Below are positions 8,645 through 17,297 of a stretch of 64,000 bases of DNA, piece by piece (position 1 is the first letter of the stretch; the number at the start of each line of letters is the position of its first letter). Under the pieces are notes generated by a model. That model worked only from the letters and a program-made list of their open reading frames with translations. It did no database searches and was not told where the DNA came from. A program made the translations under genes and the position numbers. This DNA comes from JANOYJ01 sp963792485 (GTDB taxonomy: Bacteria > Pseudomonadota > Alphaproteobacteria > Rhizobiales > Rhizobiaceae), in NCBI GenBank assembly GCA_963792485.1, contig CAWBWL010000013.1, positions 1 to 64,000 on the forward strand. Direction: 5' to 3'.

Positions 8645-9168
8645 AGCGGCTCGTTCTGGTCAATGGCGTGCCAGCCTCGGGCAAGAGCACAGTGGCGCAT
8701 GCAATTGCGGATCAGGGTCCATGGCCGCTGCTGGCGCTTGATACCATCAAGGAGGCGCTGTTCGCGCATCTCGGCACGGGTGACCGCGAATACAACCGCC
8801 TGATGGGCCGTGCCAGCTATCAGGCGATGTTTGCGCTGGCCGCCGATTTTCCTGACGGGGTGACGGTGGTGATGGACGCGTGGTTCGGCTTTCAATCTGA
8901 AGAGGTGCTTGCCTCGCACGTCAAGAGTGTTGGCCAGCCGCGAATGATCCAAGTTTGGTGCCATGCGCCGCCTGCGGACATCGGCACGCGTTATGCGGCG
9001 CGCGTGGAAACGCGGAGCGGCGGGCATCTGGGGCTGGATTATGTGCCGGAGCTTGTTGCGCTGGCGGAGCGGGCGAAACCGCTCGGACAAATTCCAACCT
9101 ATGAGGCTGACACGACTCAGCCCTTTGGCGCGGAAGATTTCATGCGCTGGCTTCAGACCTTGCCCTGA
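8641..9168 (+). CDS. P-loop small-molecule kinase (AAA/zeta-toxin-like)
   Basis: Protein of 175 aa starting at GTG, which overlaps the ROK kinase stop. GVPASGKST at residues 9-17 is a Walker A motif; FPDGVTVVMDAWFG may supply the Walker B aspartate. The size and fold class resemble gluconate kinases and zeta-like kinases, but no substrate signature is recognisable. Its place as third gene of an aldolase/sugar-kinase operon suggests a metabolite kinase. Its 3' end overlaps the convergent PF08013 gene by 29 bases. Confidence 0.65.
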   Translation: MKRLVLVNGVPASGKSTVAHAIADQGPWPLLALDTIKEALFAHLGTGDREYNRLMGRASYQAMFALAADFPDGVTVVMDAWFGFQSEEVLASHVKSVGQPRMIQVWCHAPPADIGTRYAARVETRSGGHLGLDYVPELVALAERAKPLGQIPTYEADTTQPFGAEDFMRWLQTLP

Positions 9169-10420
9169 CCGCCCCTGCGGCTGCGAGATATTTGCGCGCC
9201 ACGCTGCCGACTTTCGAATCGATGATGCGGCGCGACAGCGGCTGGCCGGGCTGGTCCAGACAGTCTGCGCCGGCATATTGCAGAACAAGGCCGCGTGGGA
9301 CCGGCTGCCGGTCAATATTTTCCTGAAGCAGCTCTATGGCCTTCGCGATCTCTGCATTGGGCCAGTAATAGCGGACACGATCGCTGAGGCCGAAGAGCTT
9401 TGCGATCCGCTGCTGTCCGCCCGCCGGAACATAGGGACGCCAGTTGCGGTCGTCGCGGTTCATCACATCATCGATGACCTCAATGATGTTTGACCGCGTT
9501 TGCGGCGCGAGCTGATCTTCAATCGCCGCCATCGCAAAAATGGCCTCGCGATAGGCGAAGGTGAGCTCCGGCCCAACTTTGAGGATAGGGAAACGGCCGG
9601 CGACCAGATCGGCGAGGCAGGGCTCCGTCTGATAATCGGTGGAGTGCGCCTCGAACGCCGCTCCCGGAATATGTTCGGCTGCCGCAGTCAGATCGCGCGC
9701 CTTCGCGGCGTCAAACAGCGTGACGCTTGCGTTGTCAAAATCGACACCCGGCTGCACCACCAGTGCGATGACGCGGGACAGCGCTGCGCCAAGTCCGCGT
9801 TTCTTGAAGGCCTGTGCGTGCAGGTCATATGTCCGCCGCACCGCCTCTGGCTTGGTCGCGGAAATGGCATCCAGCGCATCTGTCTCACCGCCGGGTATCG
9901 GAACTTCGGTGCCGATGATGTAGGCTGGGGGAGAGCTGGCGGCGGCCTCCGCAACGGCGCAGAGCTCGGTGGCGCGTTCGGCCATTGTGTCCTCGGCAAG
10001 CAGACCGTCATCCGCGCAGGCCATGCTGGCGTCGAGATGGATCTTTTCAAACCCGGCTTCCGCATAGGCCTTGACCATCTGCTTTGCTGCATCCATTGCT
10101 TCAGCGGCAGGAAAATGTTTCCACGGGTTTGGGCCAAGGTGATCGCCGCCCAGAACGAGGCGCTGCGGATCAATGCCCTCGTCCCGTGCCAGCCCTTCAA
10201 CAAAGCTCCGGAACATGACCGGCGTCATGCCGGTGTAGCCGCCGTCCTGATTCACCTGATTGCAGGTCGCTTCAATCAGGATAGGCCCGCTGACATCCAG
10301 ATGGGCGCGCAGGATCGCCCGCAGCGTGTCCGGATGCGCGGTGCACCAGGATGCAATGCCGCGCCGCGCGCCAGCGCGGTTTGCGAGGACTATTTCCCGC
10401 AGGGACTCAAGGCCATTCAC
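9140..10420 (-). CDS. D-tagatose-6-phosphate 4-epimerase / GatZ-KbaZ family (PF08013)
   Basis: Protein of 426 aa matching the GatZ/KbaZ family: EATCNQVNQDGGYTGM near the N-terminus, GGDHLGPNPW and LDASMACADD are its conserved blocks. In enteric bacteria the family was described as the non-catalytic partner of class II tagatose-bisphosphate aldolase. In Agrobacterium a PF08013 member was shown to epimerise D-tagatose 6-phosphate to D-fructose 6-phosphate. No GatY/KbaY catalytic partner is present here, while a PfkB kinase gene overlaps its start by four bases, so the epimerase role is the better inference. It is the last gene of the importer operon. Confidence 0.82.
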   Translation of the reverse strand: MNGLESLREIVLANRAGARRGIASWCTAHPDTLRAILRAHLDVSGPILIEATCNQVNQDGGYTGMTPVMFRSFVEGLARDEGIDPQRLVLGGDHLGPNPWKHFPAAEAMDAAKQMVKAYAEAGFEKIHLDASMACADDGLLAEDTMAERATELCAVAEAAASSPPAYIIGTEVPIPGGETDALDAISATKPEAVRRTYDLHAQAFKKRGLGAALSRVIALVVQPGVDFDNASVTLFDAAKARDLTAAAEHIPGAAFEAHSTDYQTEPCLADLVAGRFPILKVGPELTFAYREAIFAMAAIEDQLAPQTRSNIIEVIDDVMNRDDRNWRPYVPAGGQQRIAKLFGLSDRVRYYWPNAEIAKAIELLQENIDRQPVPRGLVLQYAGADCLDQPGQPLSRRIIDSKVGSVARKYLAAAGAVRARSEASA

Positions 10421-11373
10421 GGACGGGACGCCAGAAATTTCTCGATCTCCGCAAGGGTGCCGCTGCCTTCCATCGGGCCGAGCTTGGTGACCGCAAGCGC
10501 GCCGGCAGCGTTTGCGCGTGCCAGAACATCGGGAAAACTGAGCAGCCCGCCCGCTGTCAATGTAACAAACGTGGCGCAGAAACTATCGCCGGCGCCAGTC
10601 GGGTCGAGGGCCTCGACTTTGTGTGAGGGCAGGCTGAGACACTGCCCGGTTTTGTCCATCGCCTCGCAACCGTGATCACCCTTTTTGAGTACGACATAGT
10701 CCATGTGCGCGGCGAGCAGCGGCGTGGCGAACTCAGCGAATGACTTGCCCGGAAAAAGGGCTGCCGCGTCGTCTTCGCTGGGAAGGAAAATACTGGTCAG
10801 GCTTATCATCTCATTGACTGCCGCGAGATATCCGGCGTTGCCCATCAATTCCTTGCGCACATTTGGATCGAAGGAGATCTTCGCGCCGTCAACATGCAGC
10901 GCACGGCAGACTTGGAGCGTGGCAGCGCACATGGCTTCGTTGCTCAGCGCGGTTCCTGAAACGTGAAGATAGTCCAGTTTGAATGAGAGCAGCGCACTGA
11001 TTACCGCCTGACCGCCGTCAAACAGGGCAGCGGCGGAGTTGGTGATGTTGAAGACAAAGTCGCGGCTGCCATCGTCATTATAGCTGACAAAGGCGGTGCC
11101 CGTGGGAACGCCGCTCGCAACCCTGATCAGGCTTGTGTCAACGCCGTCCTGTCGCAGCCGGTTGAGGATAACCTGTCCAAAGGCGTCGTCGCCGACAGCG
11201 CCGACAAAGATACAATCGCCGCCAACCCGCGCCGCTTGACCGATAAAGATGCCTGGCGATCCTGAGGGGTAAGGCCCCTTATAGGTTCCTACTTGAAGAT
11301 GACGGCTGTTCTTGCCGGTAGCCATGATTTCCACGAGCAGATCGCCGATGCTGCCGATGCGCGGATTCGCCAT
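10417..11373 (-). CDS. PfkB family carbohydrate kinase
   Basis: Sugar kinase of 318 aa in the ribokinase/PfkB family. It starts GSIGDLLVEIM, has the glycine-rich GGDCIFVGAVGDDAFG block and the C-terminal catalytic motif DPTGAGDSF with the base aspartate. The frame is open further upstream, but the ATG at 11373, one base after the ATPase stop, gives the normal family length. It lies between the importer ATPase and the PF08013 enzyme, so by analogy with the Agrobacterium route it may phosphorylate D-tagatose or a similar ketohexose to the 6-phosphate. Substrate is inferred. Confidence 0.85.
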   Translation of the reverse strand: MANPRIGSIGDLLVEIMATGKNSRHLQVGTYKGPYPSGSPGIFIGQAARVGGDCIFVGAVGDDAFGQVILNRLRQDGVDTSLIRVASGVPTGTAFVSYNDDGSRDFVFNITNSAAALFDGGQAVISALLSFKLDYLHVSGTALSNEAMCAATLQVCRALHVDGAKISFDPNVRKELMGNAGYLAAVNEMISLTSIFLPSEDDAAALFPGKSFAEFATPLLAAHMDYVVLKKGDHGCEAMDKTGQCLSLPSHKVEALDPTGAGDSFCATFVTLTAGGLLSFPDVLARANAAGALAVTKLGPMEGSGTLAEIEKFLASRP

Positions 11374-11374
11374 C

Positions 11375-12121
11375 TCACTTGCCGACCATAAGCCGGACGA
11401 TTTCATCGGAACTGGTCTGATTAGGCAAGCGCTCGCCAGCGTTTTCGCCGCGGCGGAACACGACGATGCGGTCGGCGACTTCAAAAATGTCGCGCAGATT
11501 ATGCGAGATGAAAATAATGCCTTTGCCCTCTGCCTTCAGTGACTGGATCAGCGACATGACCTTGCGCTGCTCCGGCACTCCGAGCGCGGCGGTCGGTTCG
11601 TCCATGATGACGAGCCGCGCATTCCAGTACATGGCGCGACCAATGGCGACCGCCTGCCGCTGGCCGCCGGAAAAAGCGGCGACCGGCGCATCGAGCCGCT
11701 CAACGTGAAAGTCAAGGCGCTGCATGGTTTCGCGCGCCACATCCGCCATCTTCTGCCGGTCAATCACCGGCAGGAAGCCAAACAGTTTTTTCATCGGCTC
11801 GCGGCCAAGGAAAATGTTTGCGCCGATGCTGAGATTATCGGCAAGCGCCAAATCCTGATAGATGGTCTCAATGCCGTTGTCGCGCGCCTCCTGAGGAGTT
11901 GAAAACGCGATGCGTTTTCCATCCAGCGTAATGTCGCCGCCCTCATAGGCGAACACGCCTGAGATCGCCTTGATCACCGTGGATTTTCCCGCGCCATTGT
12001 CGCCCGCCAGCGCCACCACCTCGCCAGGGAACACATCCAGCGAAACCTTGTCGAGCGCCTGGACACCGCCGAAATGTTTGGAGACGTTTTTGACGGAGAG
12101 AATGGGGGCCTGGTCACTCAA
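11375..12121 (-). CDS. Sugar ABC transporter ATP-binding protein, single-domain FrcA type
   Basis: ATPase of 248 aa with one nucleotide-binding domain, like FrcA of the Sinorhizobium fructose transporter and unlike the double-length RbsA/MglA. Walker A is GDNGAGKST, the signature FSGGQRQAV, Walker B VIMDEPTAALG and the switch ISHN. No ATG fits; I chose the TTG at 12121, which has GGAGG about 8 bases upstream and overlaps the permease stop. The upstream frame extension to 12244 overlaps the permease and is not expected to be translated. Two copies of this subunit would drive import of the sugar. Confidence 0.85.
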   Translation of the reverse strand: MSDQAPILSVKNVSKHFGGVQALDKVSLDVFPGEVVALAGDNGAGKSTVIKAISGVFAYEGGDITLDGKRIAFSTPQEARDNGIETIYQDLALADNLSIGANIFLGREPMKKLFGFLPVIDRQKMADVARETMQRLDFHVERLDAPVAAFSGGQRQAVAIGRAMYWNARLVIMDEPTAALGVPEQRKVMSLIQSLKAEGKGIIFISHNLRDIFEVADRIVVFRRGENAGERLPNQTSSDEIVRLMVGK

Positions 12122-13142
12122 CTTGACGCCCTCCAAGGAAGCGGCGCTGCGCCTGATCGACAAGCACCGAAACGATGATGACGAGGCCGACGGCGATAAA
12201 CTGCCAGAACGGCTCGACATCGACAAAGACCAGCCCGTAATCAATGACGGCGATGACCAGCGCGCCGGCGACCGTGCCCCAGATCGTGCCGGAGCCGCCG
12301 AACAGGCTCGCGCCGCCGATCACGACTGCGGCGATTGACAAGAGCAGCAGCGGCTCGCCCGCCTGCGGCGCGCCCGCTGAAAAGCGGCCCGTGTAGAGCA
12401 CACCCGCAATGCCGGCCATGACGGCGGAGAGGACGTAAATCTTGATCGTCAGCCGCCTGATGTTGATGCCAGCCCGGCTTGCCGCCGCCTGGCTGGCGCC
12501 CATGGCATAGGTGTGCTGGCCGAACTTTGTCTGCGACAGAAGGTAGTGCAAAACGATGCAGCAGATGGCCGCGAGGATGACCAGCACAGGCACGCCGAGG
12601 ACGCGGTCATTGCCGACGGAACTGTACCATGGATTGCTGATGGCAATCGTCATGCCGCCAGCGAAGAGATAGGCCGAACCGCGCGCCACGCCATACATGC
12701 CGAGCGTGCCGATGAAGGGCGGGACTTTCAGCTGCGCAATCAGCCAGCCGTTCACCAGCCCGGGAATAAGCGCCATGCCGACACCGGACGCAACGCCCAC
12801 CATCATCGCCGCTATGGGCGGCAGACCGAGCTGCGCGGCGGCGTAATTGGCAAGATGCGCGGCGACCACTGAAGCAAGGCCCATGACGAAGCCGAGCGAC
12901 AGATCAATGCCTGCGGAAATGATGACGAAGGTCTGGCCAAGCGCCAGAACCAGCGGCGCTGTCGCGGCGACTGCGATCGCCCGCATGTTATAGGTGTTGA
13001 AAACGAAGGTCGCGCCATAGGCGAGCTGCGCCCAGACCTCAAAAAACACCAGCAGAAAAATCAGAAACACCCAGGCGCGCAGTTCGGCAATCCGCATCAG
13101 AAGCGGCTTGCCCTGAACCGGGCTTACGGGCGTTGCGTTCAT
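12114..13142 (-). CDS. Sugar ABC transporter permease, RbsC/FrcC family
   Basis: Inner-membrane permease of 342 aa with eight to ten hydrophobic segments. The AGIDLSLGFVMGLASV block and the later GGASLFGGSGTIWGT loop are hallmarks of CUT2 sugar permeases. The ATG at 13142 gives a short hydrophilic N-terminus before the first helix. Its gene overlaps the ATPase start and follows the binding-protein gene after a 77-base gap with a hairpin. The subunit would form a homodimeric pore for a monosaccharide or polyol. Confidence 0.9.
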   Translation of the reverse strand: MNATPVSPVQGKPLLMRIAELRAWVFLIFLLVFFEVWAQLAYGATFVFNTYNMRAIAVAATAPLVLALGQTFVIISAGIDLSLGFVMGLASVVAAHLANYAAAQLGLPPIAAMMVGVASGVGMALIPGLVNGWLIAQLKVPPFIGTLGMYGVARGSAYLFAGGMTIAISNPWYSSVGNDRVLGVPVLVILAAICCIVLHYLLSQTKFGQHTYAMGASQAAASRAGINIRRLTIKIYVLSAVMAGIAGVLYTGRFSAGAPQAGEPLLLLSIAAVVIGGASLFGGSGTIWGTVAGALVIAVIDYGLVFVDVEPFWQFIAVGLVIIVSVLVDQAQRRFLGGRQVE

Positions 13143-13170
13143 GGGTTTCGTCCGACAGCGAGAGACAAGT

Positions 13171-13200
13171 GGGCCGCCAGCTTATCATTGCCAGCGGCCC
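13171..13200 (-). other. Hairpin between sugar-binding protein and permease genes
   Basis: GGGCCGC and GCGGCCC form a 7-bp stem in the gap between the binding-protein stop and the permease start. No U-run follows on the coding strand. It may stabilise the binding-protein transcript. Confidence 0.35.
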
Positions 13201-13219
13201 TGACCACAATTGGTCGCGA

Positions 13220-14209
13220 TTATTCGCTCTTGTAGAGGTAGCGGTTGATCGCCGGATCATCAATATTGGCGGCGGTCATGACAGTGAAGCCCGTGCCGAT
13301 AGCAGTTGGCACCGGATTGCCGGTGACAAACGCATGCGCGGCGGCGAGGCCGAAATAGCCGATTTCCGCAGGATGCTGCGCGATGGTCAGCTCAAACGTG
13401 CCGTCCTTCAATTGCGCGACGATGGATTCCGGCGCGTCGAAGCCCGCCATTTTCACCTTGCCCGCAACGCCCGCCTGCTTGGCGCCATTGGCCGCGCCTG
13501 CTGCGGAGAACAGGTTCGCGCCGAACACGCCGGCCAAATCCGGCACACGGCCGAGCACTGCCTGGAACTGCGAGGCCGCCTTGTTGGCGTCGTCGTCATT
13601 GAACTGGGTCTCGAGCACTTCAATGTCTTTCCAGTTGGCGATTTCGAGCTTGAAGCCCTCTTCGCGCTGGTCGGTGGTGGAGATGCCGGGCTTGACGTTG
13701 GCGATATAGACCTTGCCCTTTTCGCCGATGGCCTTGGCGAGCGCCCGCGCCGCCATGCGCCCGCCGAGCACGTTGTCGGACGCAACGTAAGAGATGGGGA
13801 AATCCGCATCTCCCGCGCCGGTCTGGAACACGCCGGTGCCAATAAAAGTATCGACGCACACGACCTGGATGCCGGCTTCAAAGGCCTTGCGCAGCGGCTC
13901 GATCATCTGCGTCTTGTCGTTCGGCGCGATCAGGATCGCGGCCGGCTTCTTGGCGATGATCGCTTCAAGGATCGGGACCTGCAGCGACACATTCCATTCC
14001 GCCGCGCCTTGATACAGGAGATTGACGCCGAGCGCCTTGGCGGCGGCTTCCGCGCCCTTGTGCATGGTGACATAAAATCCGTCGGCGGTCAGGCCTGGAA
14101 TAAGCGCGATGGTGACGGCATCCTGCGCATGGGCGCTGGTGGTGAACAGTCCGGTTCCGGCCGTGGCTGTCGCCGCGCCCATCATCTTCATAAGTGATCG
14201 ACGATTCAT
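13220..14209 (-). CDS. Sugar ABC transporter substrate-binding protein, RbsB/FrcB family
   Basis: Periplasmic binding protein of 329 aa (Peripla_BP_4 type). The N-terminus MNRRSLMKMMG matches a twin-arginine signal, with cleavage probably after Ala-His-Ala near residue 28. The mature chain starts TIALIPGLTADGFY, typical of ribose/fructose-type binding proteins. It is the first gene of the importer operon and has AGGATTT just upstream of its ATG. The ligand is unknown; the downstream kinase and PF08013 enzyme point to a ketohexose such as tagatose, or the matching polyol. Confidence 0.9.
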   Translation of the reverse strand: MNRRSLMKMMGAATATAGTGLFTTSAHAQDAVTIALIPGLTADGFYVTMHKGAEAAAKALGVNLLYQGAAEWNVSLQVPILEAIIAKKPAAILIAPNDKTQMIEPLRKAFEAGIQVVCVDTFIGTGVFQTGAGDADFPISYVASDNVLGGRMAARALAKAIGEKGKVYIANVKPGISTTDQREEGFKLEIANWKDIEVLETQFNDDDANKAASQFQAVLGRVPDLAGVFGANLFSAAGAANGAKQAGVAGKVKMAGFDAPESIVAQLKDGTFELTIAQHPAEIGYFGLAAAHAFVTGNPVPTAIGTGFTVMTAANIDDPAINRYLYKSE

Positions 14210-14417
14210 GAAATCCTCCCAAAGTTAAGATGTGGCGGTGTGGTCCTTCCCGCCTGCGTGTGTTCTGTCTTTCAAGCCTGGACGCAATGAAAGTTACGCA
14301 GCGCCAATGGGGCTTGTCAATAATAGTATTGAAAAGAAACAAATGTCTGATATCCGCGCAGTTGGAACTGCTGCAGACCGAAGTCCTTTGCAATTCACGG
14401 CATACCGGACCAAAAAA

Positions 14418-15633
14418 ATGGCCGATCAGAACTCTCGCAAAGTTCGTCAATGAGCTGAGAATACTGACGCTGTTGCGGACGCAAGGGCACGCGACGCGCG
14501 CTGACATTGCTCGGCGCCTCAAACTCACGCCCGCCACCATCACAAGGCTGATAAGCAGCCTCGCCAAGCGTCAATTGGTGCGCGACATTCAGGACGCTCC
14601 GGACCTGAGCCAGCCCAGGGAAGCCGGACGTCCCGGCGTCAGCGTGGCACTCAATGCGGAAGGCGCCTATTTCGCCGGAGTTGAGATTGGCGTGGGCGTG
14701 ATGCGCTTTGTGTTGGTGGATTTGCGCACCGAGGTTGTTGAGTCGACCGAACTCAACGTCAAGGCATCACTGAGGCCGAAACGGGCGGTTGCGGCCATCG
14801 CGTTGTATCTCGAAGGGCTCATGAAAGACCAGCGGTATCGCGGCAAGATAAGGAGTCTCGGCGTTACCGTGCCGGGCCTCGTCAACAGTCAGGGCCATGT
14901 CGTTCATTTGCCCATTCTTGGTTGGCGCAATGTCAATCTGCTTGATCAGCTAGAAGCAGCGATCTCCATTCCTGCCTATGTAGAGAACAATGCCGATGCC
15001 GCTGCCTTTGGCTCGGTCTACACACATCCGCCTGCGTCCAATTCCTCCATCATTTACCTGAAGCTCGGCACGGGATGCGGCGGCGCGGCGATTGTAGACG
15101 GGCGGCTCCTGCGCGGCGCGGCGGGCATGGCTGCGGAGTTTGGCCATATCCGCATCTCGGACGGCGGCGAACGCTGTTATTGCGGCCAGAAAGGATGCCT
15201 TGAAACCTACGTCAATTTGCGGGCGCTGGCGCGCAGCTGGCATGGAACCGAAAATCTCGACGAAACGGCATTTGCCGGTTTGCCGGAGAAAATTGTGCAA
15301 GCGGCGGAGGCCGGGGACGCCGCAGCGCGCCGCTCATTGGAACTATTGGGGCAAAACCTTACCAAGGGCATTGTTTCGCTCGTCAACATTTTCAATCCTG
15401 CAACCATCATGCTGGGAGGGCAATTGCGGCCTGCGCTCGCTGGCCAGCTGGAGGAAATCAGGCGGCAGACCGCGAGCGCCATTGTGCCCGGCATGACGGT
15501 TCCGGTGATCGGCCTTTCGGGCCACGGCAATTTTGAATGCGCCATCGGCGCCGCTTCGGTGGCCCATCATCACTCATTCGATGTGCCATGGAGCGACCTG
15601 ACCACTGACAGAGTTGATCTTGAAATGCGCTAG
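14418..15633 (+). CDS. ROK family transcriptional regulator (NagC/FrcR type), probable frame disruption near start
   Basis: Repressor-type protein with an N-terminal helix-turn-helix (NELRILTLL, then TRADIARRLKLTPATITRLI) and a C-terminal ROK domain including CYCGQKGCLE and LGTGCGGAA. The long frame has no good start at the expected place. The ATG at 14418 (MADQNSRKVRQ) lies in a neighbouring frame, which stops just where NELRIL begins in the main frame. Removing one base near 14443-14451 joins them into 404 aa, the normal length. Otherwise an upstream start (14230 or 14287) must be used. It is divergent from the importer operon and likely controls it; the divergent promoters fall in 14210-14417. 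Confidence 0.8.
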
Positions 15634-15866
15634 GGCGGGATTGTGCCACGCTCTGCGCCATTTCTCGATGTGATTCAGTTCACCACAATTCGTCACCGCT
15701 AGCAAATCCAAATTTGCCTATTTTTTATGCAAAAAAGAAACATGATGAAAAAATATGCTGTCGTGCGCATAATTCTTGCATTTTCTTAATTAGGGATTCT
15801 TGTTGGTCGCCGATAACCAATTGTAAACAAAAGATTAAATGCGTGACGAGCCTCCTGAATCGATTC

Positions 15867-15882
15867 TGGCACAGGCTTTGCT
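15867..15882 (+). promoter_or_regulatory. Sigma-54 (RpoN) promoter of the urt operon
   Basis: TGGCAC-N5-TTGCT matches the sigma-54 -24/-12 consensus at all key bases (GG and GC spaced correctly). It lies 43 bases upstream of the urtA start. Sigma-54 control with NtrC is established for urea and nitrogen-scavenging genes in many proteobacteria. I did not see a clear NtrC site in the AT-rich region 15634-15866, which otherwise holds no gene. Confidence 0.85.
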
Positions 15883-15924
15883 CTCCTTATGCTCCGGTGC
15901 AACACAACACTTTGGAGGCGTTAC

Positions 15925-17232
15925 ATGAGCATCTTTTCCAGACGGACTTTTCTATCAGCTTCTGCCGCATTGATGATGACTTCCGCCCTTTGCGCTCCGG
16001 CGCTGGCGCAGGAGGAGACGATCAAGGTTGGAGTTCTGCATTCGCTGTCAGGCACGATGGCGATTTCCGAGACTACGCTGAAAGACGCGATGCTCATGCT
16101 TATTGACGAGCAGAACAAAAAGGGCGGGCTGCTTGGCAAGAAACTGGAGGCAGTTGTGGTTGATCCCGCCTCCGACTGGCCGCTGTTCGCCGAGAAGGCA
16201 CGCGAACTGGTCGAGAAGGAAAAGGTCGCGGCGGTGTTCGGCTGCTGGACCTCGGTGTCGCGCAAGTCCGTGCTGCCGGTGTTCAAGGAATTGAACAACA
16301 TCCTGTTCTATCCGGTTCAATATGAGGGCGAGGAATCCGAGCGCAATGTGTTCTACACCGGTGCAGCCCCTAATCAGCAGGCCATTCCGGCGGTCGATTA
16401 TCTGATGTCGGACGAGGGCGGCGCGGTGAAGCGCTGGGTGCTGGCGGGCACGGACTATGTCTATCCGAGGACGACCAACAAGATTCTCGAGGCCTATCTC
16501 CTGGCCAAGGGCGTCGCCAAGGAAGACATCATGATCAACTACACGCCGTTCGGTCACTCCGACTGGCAGACGATTGTGGCTGACATCAAGAAGTTCGGCT
16601 CCGAAGGCAAGAAGACCGCCGTTGTCTCGACCATCAATGGCGACGCGAATGTGCCGTTCTATAAGGAGCTGGGCAATGCGGGCGTGAAAGCCGAGGACAT
16701 TCCGGTCGTTGCGTTCTCCGTCGGCGAGGAAGAACTGGCCGGCCTCGACACCGCGCCGCTGGTCGGGCATCTCGCCGCCTGGAACTATTTCCAGTCCGCC
16801 GACGCGCCGGCCAATGCCGAGTTCATCAAGACCTGGAAGGCTTACACGAAGAACGACAAGCGCGTGACCAACGATCCGATGGAGGCGCATTATGTCGGCT
16901 TCAACATGTGGATCAAGGCAGTCGAAAAAGCCGGCACGATTGATCCGGACAAGGTGATCGACGCGCTGCCCGGCATTGAGGCGCCGAACCTGACCGGCGG
17001 CATGTCGAAAATGCTGCCGAACCACCACATCACCAAGCCGGTGCTGATCGGCGAAATCCAGGCTGACGGCCAGTTCGAAACCGTCTGGAAGACGCCAGAC
17101 CTTGTGGCGGGCGATGCATGGACGGACTTCCTGCCGGAATCCAAGCCGCTCGAAGCCGACTGGGTCACGCTGAAATGCGGCAATTACAACACCGAGACCA
17201 AGGCCTGCCTCGGCGCAACGGCCGCAAACTGA
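15925..17232 (+). CDS. urtA: Urea ABC transporter substrate-binding protein UrtA
   Basis: Periplasmic urea-binding protein of 435 aa. The signal SRRTFLSA (Arg6-Arg7) is of twin-arginine type, with cleavage after Ala-Leu-Ala near residue 28. The mature start (IKVGVLHSLSGTMAISE) and the blocks FGCWTSVSRKSVLPV, FYPVQYEGEE and DPMEAHYVGFNMW are diagnostic of UrtA. The upstream in-frame ATG at 15889 is rejected because the ATG at 15925 has GGAGG at the right distance and starts directly before the signal peptide. First gene of urtABCDE, behind the sigma-54 promoter. Confidence 0.96.
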   Translation: MSIFSRRTFLSASAALMMTSALCAPALAQEETIKVGVLHSLSGTMAISETTLKDAMLMLIDEQNKKGGLLGKKLEAVVVDPASDWPLFAEKARELVEKEKVAAVFGCWTSVSRKSVLPVFKELNNILFYPVQYEGEESERNVFYTGAAPNQQAIPAVDYLMSDEGGAVKRWVLAGTDYVYPRTTNKILEAYLLAKGVAKEDIMINYTPFGHSDWQTIVADIKKFGSEGKKTAVVSTINGDANVPFYKELGNAGVKAEDIPVVAFSVGEEELAGLDTAPLVGHLAAWNYFQSADAPANAEFIKTWKAYTKNDKRVTNDPMEAHYVGFNMWIKAVEKAGTIDPDKVIDALPGIEAPNLTGGMSKMLPNHHITKPVLIGEIQADGQFETVWKTPDLVAGDAWTDFLPESKPLEADWVTLKCGNYNTETKACLGATAAN

Positions 17233-17246
17233 AGCGATGAAATCAC

Positions 17247-17273
17247 TCCGGGCGGCAAAGGCCGCCGCCCGGA
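17247..17273 (+). terminator. Intercistronic terminator/attenuator between urtA and urtB
   Basis: TCCGGGCGGC and GCCGCCCGGA form a perfect 10-bp stem with a 7-base loop, followed by ATTTTCTTTG. This is a plausible intrinsic terminator. Partial readthrough would explain a high ratio of UrtA to membrane subunits. Confidence 0.7.
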
Positions 17274-17297
17274 ATTTTCTTTGTTGGAAAGCCAGAA

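Noticed and set aside
9500..10675. 391-codon open frame on the plus strand opposite the PF08013 and PfkB genes
   Set aside because: Product shows no domain, and both genes on the minus strand have clear catalytic motifs.
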